Source: Duganella sp. Leaf126 (GTDB taxonomy: Bacteria; Pseudomonadota; Gammaproteobacteria; Burkholderiales; Burkholderiaceae_D). Taken from it: a stretch of 37,224 bases of DNA. Shown here one piece after another: positions 29,688 through 37,224 of this stretch. The number at the start of each line of letters is the position of its first letter. The stretch's first letter is position 1. Both the position numbers and the translations under genes were made by a program. The stretch is from positions 734,752 to 771,975 of the forward strand of contig NZ_LMNW01000031.1 of the NCBI RefSeq assembly GCF_001423125.1, in the 5' to 3' direction. Below the pieces are notes generated by a model that searched no databases, had not been told where the DNA came from, and saw only the letters and a list, made by a program, of their open reading frames with translations.

Positions 29688-31100
29688 TTACGCATTTTTC
29701 TGGAACAGCGCGTAGAACAAACCATCGTGATCCTGCCCGTCGCCACCGGCGGGGAGCAATTGGCCTGGCGCCGCGAGGCGCGTGGCGCCGTGGCGCACGG
29801 CAAACGCCGCGGCCTGCGCCTCGGATTCCTGGGGCCACAAGGAACATGTCACGAACAGCAATTTACCACCGGGCGCCAGCATCTGCCAAAGGTTGTCGAG
29901 GATTTTGGCCGAAAGTGTTGCAAGTTGGAGCGTGTCGCCCTTGCGGCGCAACCAGCGGATGTCGGGGTGGCGGCGCACGATGCCCGACGCCGTGCACGGC
30001 ACGTCGGCCAGGATGCGGTCGAACGGCTGGCCGTCCCACCAGTCCGCCGTCTCGGCCGGCGCCGCCTTCAGCGTGGCCGCCAGCTGCAGCCGTTCGAGGT
30101 TCTCGCCCACCCGCGCCAAGCGCTTGGCGTCGGCGTCGAGCGCGGTCAGCTGCACCTCGGCCAGTTCCAGGATGTGGCAGGTCTTGCCACCCGGCGCGGC
30201 GCAGGCATCGAGCACGCGCATGCCGTCGGCCGCGTCGAGCAGCGGCGCGGCCAGCTGGGCGCCGGCGTCCTGCACCGACACCACGCCGTCGTTAAAGCCG
30301 GGGATCAGGCCCACGGCCACCGGCTTGTCCAGCCGCACCGCGTACGGACCGATGCGGGTGGCGGCCATGCCGGCCTGCGCCAGCACCGCCAGGTAATCGT
30401 CGACCGTGCTGCGGCGCGCGTTGACGCGCAGCGTCAGCGGCGGCGCCGTATTGCCGGCGGCGAGCACGCCCTGCCACTGCTGCGGCCAGGCGGCGCGCAC
30501 GGCGTCGATCCACCACTGCGGATAGTTCCAGCGCGCCAGCGGCTGCAGCGCGGCCGCGTCGAGCAGCGGCTGGCGCTCGCGCAGGAAGCGGCGCAGCACG
30601 GCGTTGACCATGCCCTTGGCGCGCGCGGTGTCCGGGTGCGCCTCGGCAGCGGTGACGGTCTGATCGACCACGGTGAATTCTTCGTACGGCGCGGTCCGGT
30701 CGGGGGCATTGATCAGCGCCAGCGCACAGGCCAGCAGGGCCGCCACCAGCGGCTCGGGCGCCTTGGGCGCCATCAGGCCGACCAGGGTTTCGCTCTGCCC
30801 CAGCTGGCGCATGCAGCGGTAGCCGATATCCTGCATGGCCCCGCGCGCCTGCGGCGTGGCCTCGCTGCCGAGGCGGGTCCATACCTGGGCCAGCGCCTGC
30901 GGCAGGTTGGTGCCGGTGCGCACCAGCGCCACGGCTTGCGCCGCGCCGATCAGGCTGAAGGCGAGGGAATCGGATTTCAGGCCCGTCTGGAAGCCCGTCT
31001 GCAGCGCCGGCTTGAAGTCGCGCGCGTGGCTGGCGCGCAGCTTGGGCGCGGCCGGCCTGGCCGGGGACTTCAGGGAAAGTGTCGGTCGCTGCTTATTCAT
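29688..31100 (-). CDS. rsmB: 16S rRNA (cytosine-C5) methyltransferase RsmB
   Basis: Methylates a cytosine of 16S rRNA (C967 in E. coli) with S-adenosylmethionine. The 470-aa protein has the N-terminal NusB-like RNA-binding domain (about 45-190). The catalytic domain carries DACAAPGGKT (AdoMet site), DVPCTASG with Cys369, and FVTCSLWPQE with catalytic Cys419. It is about 40 residues longer than the E. coli protein, mainly at the basic, low-complexity N-terminus. It heads the leftward operon with DUF4390, the NtrY-like kinase and the regulator. Confidence 0.95.
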   Translation of the reverse strand: MNKQRPTLSLKSPARPAAPKLRASHARDFKPALQTGFQTGLKSDSLAFSLIGAAQAVALVRTGTNLPQALAQVWTRLGSEATPQARGAMQDIGYRCMRQLGQSETLVGLMAPKAPEPLVAALLACALALINAPDRTAPYEEFTVVDQTVTAAEAHPDTARAKGMVNAVLRRFLRERQPLLDAAALQPLARWNYPQWWIDAVRAAWPQQWQGVLAAGNTAPPLTLRVNARRSTVDDYLAVLAQAGMAATRIGPYAVRLDKPVAVGLIPGFNDGVVSVQDAGAQLAAPLLDAADGMRVLDACAAPGGKTCHILELAEVQLTALDADAKRLARVGENLERLQLAATLKAAPAETADWWDGQPFDRILADVPCTASGIVRRHPDIRWLRRKGDTLQLATLSAKILDNLWQMLAPGGKLLFVTCSLWPQESEAQAAAFAVRHGATRLAAPGQLLPAGGDGQDHDGLFYALFQKNA

Positions 31101-31218
31101 ATACTGGTTCCAGATGGCGGCCGGCAGCCGTGATCGCGCAGTATACAGCAGCCACTTTCATAAGGCGATGAGTTGGCATGCGGTGCGATGTAAATCTGGG
31201 CCGGGATGCCCGCACGCG

Positions 31219-31247
31219 GTGACCGGTCCCGGGCAAACCAGTATAAT
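31219..31247 (+). promoter_or_regulatory. Putative argS promoter
   Basis: A perfect TATAAT at 31242-31247 has GTGACC (4 of 6 to consensus) 17 bases upstream. It would give an argS leader of roughly 85 bases. The region is shared with the divergent rsmB gene. Confidence 0.55.
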
Positions 31248-31339
31248 ATTTGCAGTTTGGCTCGTGCTTTCGCGCTGGCCTGCAGCCTGCCACCCCGCAT
31301 TTTGATGATTATTTAGCGCGGCCCCGCCGCCCCCTGCTC

Positions 31340-33049
31340 ATGCTCGCCCAACAAAAACAAGATATTACCGCCCTGTTCCAGGCCGCCCTCGCGCCCCTCC
31401 TCGCCGGCACCGATGTCAGCGCCAATGTCGTGCTCGAGCGCCCGCGCGATCCGTCGCACGGCGACGTCGCCTGCAACATCGCCATGCAACTGGCCAAACA
31501 GCTCAAGATGAACCCGCGCGAACTGGCCACCCGCCTGGTCGAGGCGCTCAAGGCCGACCCGCGCGCGGCCGGGCTGGTGGAATCGGTCGATATCGCCGGC
31601 CCCGGCTTCATCAACCTGCGCGTGACCGCTGCCGCCAAGCAGGCCGTGGTCAAGGCCGTGCTGGCGCAAGGCGCCTCGTACGGCACCAGCAGCAACGGCA
31701 GCGGCCAGCGCGTGATCATCGAATTCGTTTCCGCCAACCCCACCGGTCCGCTGCACGTGGGCCACGGCCGCCAGGCCGCGCTGGGCGATGCGCTGTCGGC
31801 GCTGTTCGGCAGCCAGGGCTACGACGTCACGCGCGAGTTCTATTACAACGACGCCGGCGTGCAGATCCAGACGCTGGCCAACTCGGTGCAGGCGCGCCTG
31901 CGCGGCCACCAGCCCGGCGACGCGGCCTGGCCCGAGTCCGCGTACAACGGCGACTACATCGCCGACATCGCAGCCGATTTCAAGGCCGGCAAGACCGTCT
32001 CGGCATCCGACGGTTCGCCCGCCACGGCCTCCGGCGACATCGAGGACCTCGACTCGATCCGCGCCTTTGCCGTGACCTACCTGCGCAACGAGCAGGACAT
32101 CGACCTGCAGGCGTTCGGCGTCAAGTTCGACAATTACTACCTCGAATCGTCGCTGTACCAGGACGGCAAGGTCGAGGCGGCCGTGGACCTGCTCAACAAG
32201 TCGGGCAAGACCTACGAGGAAGACGGCGCGCTGTGGCTGCGCACCGAAGACTACGGCGACGACAAGAACCGCGTGATGCGCAAGAAGGACGGCACCTACA
32301 CCTATTTCGTGCCCGATGTGGCCTACCACATCGTCAAGTTCCAGCGCGGTTACAACCAGGCCATCAACGTCCAGGGTTCCGACCACCACGGCACCATCGC
32401 CCGCGTGCGCGCCGGCCTGCAGGCCGTCGGCCTGGGCATTCCCCAAGGGTTCCCCGACTACGTGCTGCATAAAATGGTCACCGTCATGAAGGGCGGCGAA
32501 GAGGTGAAAATCTCCAAGCGCGCCGGCTCGTACGTGACCGTGCGCGACCTGATCGAATGGTCGGGCGGCGGCGACATCACCCGTGGCCGCGACGCCGTGC
32601 GCTTCTTCCTCATCTCGCGCAAGGCCGACACCGAATTCGTGTTCGACGTCGACGTGGCGCTGAAAACCTCGGACGAGAATCCCGTGTATTACGTGCAGTA
32701 TGCGCACGCCCGCATCTGCCGCATGCTCGAACAGTGGACCGGCGACGAGGCCGCGCTGGCCGATGTCGACCTGTCGCCGCTGACCGCCCTCACCGAGACC
32801 GCGTTGCTGGCCACGCTGGCCGCGTACCCGGAAACGCTGGCGCGCGCCCAGGCCGAGCTGGGACCGCACCAGGTCGCGTTCTACCTGCGCGACCTGGCCG
32901 CCAACCTGCACAGCTTCTACTTTGCCGAACGCGTGCTGGTCGACGACGCGGCGCTCAAGGCCGCCCGCATCGCCCTGATGGTCGCCACGCGCCAGGTGCT
33001 GCGCAACGGCCTGGCGCTGATCGGCGTCTCCGCTCCCAACAAAATGTAA
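31340..33049 (+). CDS. argS: Arginyl-tRNA synthetase
   Basis: Class I synthetase charging tRNA-Arg, 569 aa. The N-terminal additional domain ([17 protein letters not shown]) is followed by the HIGH motif as HVGH ([17 protein letters not shown]) and by the degenerate KMSKS as KISKR in [14 protein letters not shown]. The C-terminal anticodon domain ends with [13 protein letters not shown]. No Shine-Dalgarno is visible before ATG 31340, but it starts the family's usual N-terminus; the open frame extends upstream to 31250 without homology. It is followed after 17 bases by the SPOR gene. Confidence 0.95.
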   Translation: MLAQQKQDITALFQAALAPLLAGTDVSANVVLERPRDPSHGDVACNIAMQLAKQLKMNPRELATRLVEALKADPRAAGLVESVDIAGPGFINLRVTAAAKQAVVKAVLAQGASYGTSSNGSGQRVIIEFVSANPTGPLHVGHGRQAALGDALSALFGSQGYDVTREFYYNDAGVQIQTLANSVQARLRGHQPGDAAWPESAYNGDYIADIAADFKAGKTVSASDGSPATASGDIEDLDSIRAFAVTYLRNEQDIDLQAFGVKFDNYYLESSLYQDGKVEAAVDLLNKSGKTYEEDGALWLRTEDYGDDKNRVMRKKDGTYTYFVPDVAYHIVKFQRGYNQAINVQGSDHHGTIARVRAGLQAVGLGIPQGFPDYVLHKMVTVMKGGEEVKISKRAGSYVTVRDLIEWSGGGDITRGRDAVRFFLISRKADTEFVFDVDVALKTSDENPVYYVQYAHARICRMLEQWTGDEAALADVDLSPLTALTETALLATLAAYPETLARAQAELGPHQVAFYLRDLAANLHSFYFAERVLVDDAALKAARIALMVATRQVLRNGLALIGVSAPNKM

Positions 33050-33066
33050 CGACCAGGATCTTGCGC

Positions 33067-33771
33067 ATGACTTTACGCACACCGCAGCACCGCACCCCGG
33101 CACCCGGCCGGCAGCAACAGGGCAATACCTTCGTCGGCATCGTCATCGGCCTGGTCATCGGTTTGGCGGTGGCGGTGGTGGTGGCGCTGGTGATCAACAA
33201 GGGCGCCTCGCCGTTTACCGACAAGGCCCGCAACAGCAAGGCGGCCGACACCGCGGCGGGACCTGCCACCGATCCGAACAAGCCGATGTACGGCAACAAG
33301 GAAGCCGCGCGCGCGGCCGCCAAGGACATGTCGCGCGAACCGCCACCTGCCGTGCCGGCACCTGCGCCGACGCCCGCCCCGGCCAAGGCCACCGACCAGC
33401 TGCAGGCAGTGGTCGACCGCATCCAGGGCACGCAGACCGACAAGAAGGCGCCGTCCGCCGCCAACGTCACGCCGACCCCGACCGGCAAGGCGCCTGCCAC
33501 CCCTGCCACGTCGCCAGCGGCCGGCGGCGACGAGAAATACATCTATTACCTGCAAGCGGGCGCGTTCCGCGAAGTGTCCGACGCCGAAAGCGCGCGCGGC
33601 AAGCTGGCCCTGCTCGGCGTGGAAGCGACGCTGTCGGACCGCACCACCGAGAACGGCGTGCTGCACCGCGTGCGCATCGGCCCGTTCCAGCAGGTCGAGG
33701 CCATGAACAAGGTGCGCAGCAAGCTGTCGGAAAACGGCATCGATGTTGCGGTCGTGCGCAATCAGAAATAA
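33067..33771 (+). CDS. SPOR-domain membrane protein (FtsN-like)
   Basis: A 234-aa bitopic protein with a short cytoplasmic start, one transmembrane helix at about 21-45 (FVGIVIGLVIGLAVAVVVALV), a Pro/Ala-rich periplasmic linker and a C-terminal SPOR domain at about 157-234 (YYLQAGAFREVSDAES, VRIGPFQQVEAMNKV). SPOR domains bind denuded peptidoglycan at the division site. The layout is that of FtsN/DedD, but the linker carries no clear FtsN essential motif, so no symbol is given. AGGATC precedes the ATG. It sits between argS and dsbA with short gaps and is probably co-transcribed. Confidence 0.9.
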   Translation: MTLRTPQHRTPAPGRQQQGNTFVGIVIGLVIGLAVAVVVALVINKGASPFTDKARNSKAADTAAGPATDPNKPMYGNKEAARAAAKDMSREPPPAVPAPAPTPAPAKATDQLQAVVDRIQGTQTDKKAPSAANVTPTPTGKAPATPATSPAAGGDEKYIYYLQAGAFREVSDAESARGKLALLGVEATLSDRTTENGVLHRVRIGPFQQVEAMNKVRSKLSENGIDVAVVRNQK

Positions 33772-33800
33772 CCGAGCCAAAGCAAACCAAGGGAGTAACG

Positions 33801-34472
33801 ATGCGAGTCCTGAAATACGCAGTAAGCGCAATGCTGATGAGCGCCGTGGTCCTGTCGGCATCGGCCTCGCCGGCCGATCCGAAGAACGGTGTCGAATACC
33901 GCACCCTGTCCACGCCGCAGCAGGCGGACGCGAAAAAAGTGGAAGTGATCGAATTCTTCGATTACGCCTGCCCGCACTGCTATGCGCTCGATCCGTCGCT
34001 GCAGGCCTGGGTCAAGAAGCAGGGGAACAATATCGTCTTCAAGCGCGTGCACATCTCGCGCACCGGCACCGACCTGCCGCAGCAGAAAATGTTCTACACG
34101 CTCGAATCGATGGGCCTGATGAACGACGCCATGAACACCAAGATCTTCAACGAAATGCACGTCAACCGCAACCGCATGAACCGCGACGAGCTGGTGTTCG
34201 ACTTCATCGCCAAGCAGGGCGTCGACCGTCAGAAATTCATCGATACCTATCGCGGCTTCGGCGTGCAGGGCCACGTGCGCAAGGCCACGTCGATGATGGA
34301 AACCTACGGCGTCGATTCGTGGCCGATGTTTGCCATCGACGGCAAGTACGTGACCTCGCCGGCCATGTCCGACGAAGGCGCCAAATCCGCCACCACCGAA
34401 GCGCAGCTGCAGGCGCAGGGCTTGCAGGTGATGGATGTGCTGGTCGCCAAGGCCAAGGCGGAAAAGAAGTAA
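33801..34472 (+). CDS. dsbA: Thiol:disulfide interchange protein DsbA
   Basis: Periplasmic oxidase that introduces disulfides into exported proteins. The 223-aa precursor has a signal peptide (VLKYAVSAMLMSAVVLSASA) and a thioredoxin fold with CPHC at 57-60. The helical insert comes next, then the cis-proline loop around Pro175 (DSWPMF; the residue before it is Trp rather than the more usual Val or Thr). AAGGGAG stands 5-6 bases before the ATG. It is 29 bases downstream of the SPOR gene. Confidence 0.95.
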   Translation: MRVLKYAVSAMLMSAVVLSASASPADPKNGVEYRTLSTPQQADAKKVEVIEFFDYACPHCYALDPSLQAWVKKQGNNIVFKRVHISRTGTDLPQQKMFYTLESMGLMNDAMNTKIFNEMHVNRNRMNRDELVFDFIAKQGVDRQKFIDTYRGFGVQGHVRKATSMMETYGVDSWPMFAIDGKYVTSPAMSDEGAKSATTEAQLQAQGLQVMDVLVAKAKAEKK

Positions 34473-34571
34473 GCATGCTGCGGCCGGCTGCGTCACCGTG
34501 CGTCCCGCATGGCGCCACGCTGGCGTGGCCGGCGCTCATGCCGGCATGCTGCGCCTGTCTTTAGTCTCGCC

Positions 34572-35420
34572 ATGATCCCATCTGCCTCCCCTGCTTCCGC
34601 TTTCGTTTCGGCCGCCGCGATCGGCGCGCTGTGCGCCGCCAGCGCCAGCCATGTCGCCATCGAAGCGGTGGCCGACACCGGTTCCACCAACGCCGACCTG
34701 CTGGCGCGCCTGCACCGGTCGGGCACCCTGCCCGGCCCGCTGCTGCGCATCGCCGACCAGCAAAGCGCCGGCCGTGGCCGGGCCGGCCGCAGCTGGCTGT
34801 CGGCGCCGGGCGCCGCATTGATGTTCTCGCTGGCATGGCGCTTCCAGGGACCGCTGCCGCGCCTGGCCGGCCTGCCGATGGCGGTCGGCGTGGCGCTGGC
34901 CGAAGCGATGACGGCACTCGGCGTGCCGGTGCAGATCAAGTGGCCCAACGACCTGCTCAAGGGCGGCGACAAGCTGGGCGGCATCCTGGTCGAAACCCAG
35001 GCCGACCGGCACGACGGCGCGATCTGGGCCGTGATCGGCGTCGGCATCAACCTGCTGATGCCGGACCAGCTCGAGCAGCAGATCGGCCGCAGCGTGGCTG
35101 CGGCGCCCTGGCTGGCGCAGATGGACCGCAACGCCCTGGTGGCTGCGTTGCTGAGCCGCCTGGCGGCCGTGCTGGCCGAATTCGACGACACCGGTTTTAT
35201 GCCGTTTGCCGAGCGCTGGAATGCGCTGCACGCGTGGCATGGCCGCGACGTGGTGCTGCTCGACGACGGCCAGCTGCTGCAGCAGGGCCGCGCCGCGGGC
35301 GTGGACGCCATCGGCCGCCTGCTGCTCGACACCGCGCAAGGCCGCGTCGCCGTGCTGTCGGGCGATGTCTCGCTGCGCCTTTCGCCTGAGCCGACCACCG
35401 GAACGTCGCCATGCTGCTGA
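34572..35420 (+). CDS. birA: Biotin-[acetyl-CoA-carboxylase] ligase
   Basis: Attaches biotin to the carboxyl-carrier protein of acetyl-CoA carboxylase. The 282-aa protein has the catalytic loop GRGRAGRSW, the segment IKWPNDLL with the conserved Lys, and GGILVETQ, plus the C-terminal cap domain. The N-terminal winged-helix repressor domain of E. coli BirA is absent, so it should be a ligase only. The ATG at 34572 was chosen because residues upstream do not look native; no strong ribosome site is seen. Its end overlaps coaX by 10 bases. Confidence 0.94.
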   Translation: MIPSASPASAFVSAAAIGALCAASASHVAIEAVADTGSTNADLLARLHRSGTLPGPLLRIADQQSAGRGRAGRSWLSAPGAALMFSLAWRFQGPLPRLAGLPMAVGVALAEAMTALGVPVQIKWPNDLLKGGDKLGGILVETQADRHDGAIWAVIGVGINLLMPDQLEQQIGRSVAAAPWLAQMDRNALVAALLSRLAAVLAEFDDTGFMPFAERWNALHAWHGRDVVLLDDGQLLQQGRAAGVDAIGRLLLDTAQGRVAVLSGDVSLRLSPEPTTGTSPCC

Positions 35421-36196
35421 TCGATGCCGGCAATACCCGCGTCAAATGGGCGCTCGCGGCAGGCGATGCGGCCCCGGGCCACTGGCTCGCCCACGGCGCC
35501 GTCACCCATGCCGACCTGCCGCAGCTGGAGCTGGCCTGGAGCGAAGCCGTGGCGCGGCATGGCGTAGGCCGCATCGTGATCGCCAACGTGGCCGGCAACG
35601 CGATGCGGGCGCAACTCGAATACCTGCTGCAGCGCGCGTTTCCGGCGCTGACGCTGGACCAGGCGGTGACCTGGTTCGCATCGGTGCCGGCGCAGGCCGG
35701 CGTCACCAACGGCTACCGCAACCCTGCGCAACTCGGGTGCGACCGCTTTGCCGCCGCCATCGGCGGCCATGCCCTGGCGCCGGGCCAGCCCATCATCGTC
35801 GCCAACTGCGGCACCGCCACCACCATCGATGCCATCACCGCCGACGGCCTGTTTCTGGGCGGGATGATCGTGCCGGGCCTGGGCCTGATGGCCGGCGCAC
35901 TGGCGCGCAACACGGCGCAACTGCCCCGGATCGCCGATGACGCACAACTGCCGGACGGCTTTGCCGACAACACCGACGACGCCATCCTCAGCGGCTGCAT
36001 GGTCGCCCAGAGCGGCGCCATCGAACACGCGTTTGCCCAGCATGGCGCGGCCCTGTGCATCCTCTCGGGCGGCGCCGCGCCGCACATCGCGCCGCTGCTG
36101 ACGGTGCCGTACCGGCTGATCGAGAACGTGGTCATGCTCGGCCTGCACACATCGGTCGCCGCCGGCGCCACATCGAGCCAGGATAAGCCGTGCTGA
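35411..36196 (+). CDS. coaX: Type III pantothenate kinase
   Basis: First step of coenzyme A synthesis from pantothenate. The 261-aa protein has the phosphate-binding start LLIDAGNTRVKWAL, the pantothenate-site region (GCDRFAAAIGG), NCGTATTIDAI with the conserved Asp, and GGMIVPGLGLMAGAL. Its start lies inside the last codons of birA and its stop overlaps the GTG of the next gene by 7 bases, so the three are translated in coupling. The Bordetella homologue was first described as Baf. Confidence 0.95.
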   Translation: MLLIDAGNTRVKWALAAGDAAPGHWLAHGAVTHADLPQLELAWSEAVARHGVGRIVIANVAGNAMRAQLEYLLQRAFPALTLDQAVTWFASVPAQAGVTNGYRNPAQLGCDRFAAAIGGHALAPGQPIIVANCGTATTIDAITADGLFLGGMIVPGLGLMAGALARNTAQLPRIADDAQLPDGFADNTDDAILSGCMVAQSGAIEHAFAQHGAALCILSGGAAPHIAPLLTVPYRLIENVVMLGLHTSVAAGATSSQDKPC

Positions 36197-37113
36197 AATT
36201 TATCTTTTGTACCCTGCTGGCCGTAAATGCCGCCCTGTTCGCCTACGGCCGGGGCTACCTCGGCCATTTCAGCGGCAACGAACACGAGCCGCAACGTCTG
36301 CAACGCCAGCTCAATGCCGGCGACCTGACCCTGATATCGGCCGAACGCGCGCACGGCGCGCAGGCCGTGGCGGCGGGTGCTGGTGGTGGTGCTGGTGCTG
36401 GTACTGGTACTGGTGCTGGTACTGGTGCTGGTGCTGGTGCTGGTGCTGGTACTGGTACTGGTACTGGTACTGGTACTGGTACTGGTGCTGGTGGCGGTGT
36501 CGGTTCTGGTGCTGGTGCTGGTGCTGGTGCTGGTGGTGCTGTTGGTGCTGTTGGTGCTGGTGGTGCTGGCGGTGCCGGTAGTGCTGCTGGCCCCGGTGCG
36601 ACGGGCGCTGGCGCTGCTGTTGCCGCCGCCGAGCCGAAACCTGCGCCGCCGCTGGCCTGCGTGGAGATCGGCAGCTTCGTCCTGGCCGATGCACGCCGGT
36701 TCGAAGCGCGCCTGGCGCCGCTGCAGCTGGGTGACCGCCAGTCGCGCCGCAACCTGCCCGGCACCGAGGTGTCGAGCTACATCGTGCACATCCCGCCGCA
36801 GGGCAGCAAGGAAGCGGCCGACCGCAAGGCCGCCGAGCTGCGCGGCCTGGGCGTGACCAACTACTACGTCATCTCCGATAATTCACCGCTACGCTACGGC
36901 ATTTCGCTGGGCGTCTTCAAAACCGAGGGCGCCGCGCAAAACCAGCTGGCGATGCTGGTCAAACAGGGCGTGCGCACGGCGCGCATCACTCCCCGCATGA
37001 GCGGCAGCCGCCTGCTCGCCTTCCAGTTCCGCGACGTCGCGCCCCAGCTGAAAGCCGAGCTCGACAAAATCCGCACCGACTTCCCGAACACCGCCCTGCA
37101 CAGCTGCCGCTAA
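36190..37113 (+). CDS. SPOR-like membrane protein with Gly/Ala/Thr repeat linker
   Basis: A 307-aa protein starting with GTG inside the coaX end. An N-terminal membrane anchor (LKFIFCTLLAVNAALFAYG) is followed by about 40 polar residues. A low-complexity linker at about 63-147 (GAGTGTGAG type) comes next, and then a C-terminal region at 157-300 with SPOR-like features (CVEIGSFVLADARRF, YYVISDNSPLRYGISLGVFKTEGAAQNQL). It probably sits in the inner membrane with its C-terminus at the peptidoglycan. The linker uses T-ending codons (GGT, GCT, ACT) unlike the rest of the gene, showing that it grew by repeat expansion. It is the last gene of birA-coaX-SPOR. Confidence 0.85.
   Translation: MLKFIFCTLLAVNAALFAYGRGYLGHFSGNEHEPQRLQRQLNAGDLTLISAERAHGAQAVAAGAGGGAGAGTGTGAGTGAGAGAGAGTGTGTGTGTGTGAGGGVGSGAGAGAGAGGAVGAVGAGGAGGAGSAAGPGATGAGAAVAAAEPKPAPPLACVEIGSFVLADARRFEARLAPLQLGDRQSRRNLPGTEVSSYIVHIPPQGSKEAADRKAAELRGLGVTNYYVISDNSPLRYGISLGVFKTEGAAQNQLAMLVKQGVRTARITPRMSGSRLLAFQFRDVAPQLKAELDKIRTDFPNTALHSCR
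36388..36489 (+). repeat. Hexanucleotide repeat GGTRCT x 17 inside coding sequence
   Basis: Seventeen uninterrupted units, each GGTGCT or GGTACT, encode Gly-Ala or Gly-Thr. Decayed units extend the tract on both sides, roughly 36376-36600. The unit length is a multiple of three, so changes in number keep the frame. Confidence 0.95.
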
Positions 37114-37135
37114 CTGCCACTGCGGGGGCAGTTCC

Positions 37136-37224
37136 TGATGCCGTAAGGTCTTCCTATCCGTCGTACCCGCGAAGGCGGGTACCCAGGTTCTGCGAGATGC
37201 GTCGACATGTCAGCCAGATTGGGT
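37136..37224 (+). repeat. MITE/REP-like element, copy B (cut by the window end)
   Basis: Begins 22 bases after the stop of the last gene. Bases 37144-37224 match 5990-6070 in opposite orientation with 76 of 81 identical and no gaps. It has the same 8-bp perfect hairpin GTACCCGC/GCGGGTAC (loop GAAG here, GCAG in copy A). Its outer end is four bases shorter than copy A's (CCGTAAGG against CCGTTAAGTTAAGG). Confidence 0.85.

Noticed and set aside
26825..30295. A long plus-strand open frame opposite the kinase, DUF4390 and rsmB genes
   Set aside because: It crosses three well-supported genes on the other strand and has only low-complexity antisense composition.
34473..34571. Terminator after dsbA
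   Set aside because: GCCACG/CGTGGC and other small stems occur, but no T run follows, so a factor-independent terminator is not supported.
36376..36600. Phase-variable on/off switch by repeat slippage
   Set aside because: The unit is six bases, so gain or loss keeps the reading frame; only linker length would change.

Overview
This is a GC-rich, gene-dense bacterial chromosome segment. The gene content and order point to a betaproteobacterium of the Burkholderiales, most likely the Oxalobacteraceae (Massilia/Duganella/Janthinobacterium-like). The evidence is lysM-dprA-smg-topB divergent from def-fmt, rsmB-DUF4390-ntrY-like-response regulator, a DUF3567 protein, birA-coaX-SPOR, and coq7 for ubiquinone. 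The family assignment is inferred from recalled gene neighbourhoods, not from a search. No rRNA, tRNA, CRISPR, integrase, transposase or phage gene was seen. Nearly everything is core or near-core.

Layout. 29-1145 (-): coq7 and an unrecognised 144-aa protein. 1416-5902 (+): a two-gene ABC system in which the permease carries two ABC-2 membrane modules fused to a periplasmic M1-type metallopeptidase. 5921-6084: a small inverted-repeat element bounded by 12-bp direct repeats. 6088-6573 (-): an orphan small protein, then a strong terminator. 6657-12402 (-): lysM, dprA, smg, topB. 12548-14051 (+): def, fmt. 14157-14792 (+): nitroreductase-family protein. 14817-14980: two tandem palindromic 84-bp repeats. 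14982-16542 (-): two overlapping genes for exported proteins (DUF2145 and a partner). 16706-20506 (+): full-length metH. 20516-22800 (-): ABC-2 exporter. 22919-25418 (-): EAL-HDOD protein, class II glutamine amidotransferase, DUF3567. 25528-31100 (-): rsmB, DUF4390, NtrY-like kinase, short response regulator and a degenerate CobW-like protein, packed as one probable operon. 31340-37113 (+): argS, SPOR protein, dsbA, birA, coaX and a second SPOR-like protein with a hexanucleotide-repeat linker. 37136-37224: a second, inverted copy of the small element, cut by the window edge.

How the genes work together. The lysM-dprA-smg-topB and def-fmt arms share one divergent control region and cover DNA uptake/processing, topology and N-formylmethionine handling. 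The rsmB to response-regulator block couples an rRNA methyltransferase gene to an envelope-sensing two-component system. That system resembles NtrYX (and, as recalled, Bordetella PlrSR), but its regulator lacks the AAA+ domain. birA and coaX overlap and both serve cofactor supply.

The most unusual items are the ABC-permease/peptidase fusion with a non-canonical M1 active site, two families of small palindromic repeats at gene ends, two in-frame coding repeats (24 bp x 5 in the DUF2145 gene; GGTRCT x 17 in the last SPOR-like gene), and a shrunken CobW-like protein with a ruined P-loop. I do not see a clearly new defence or mobile system.
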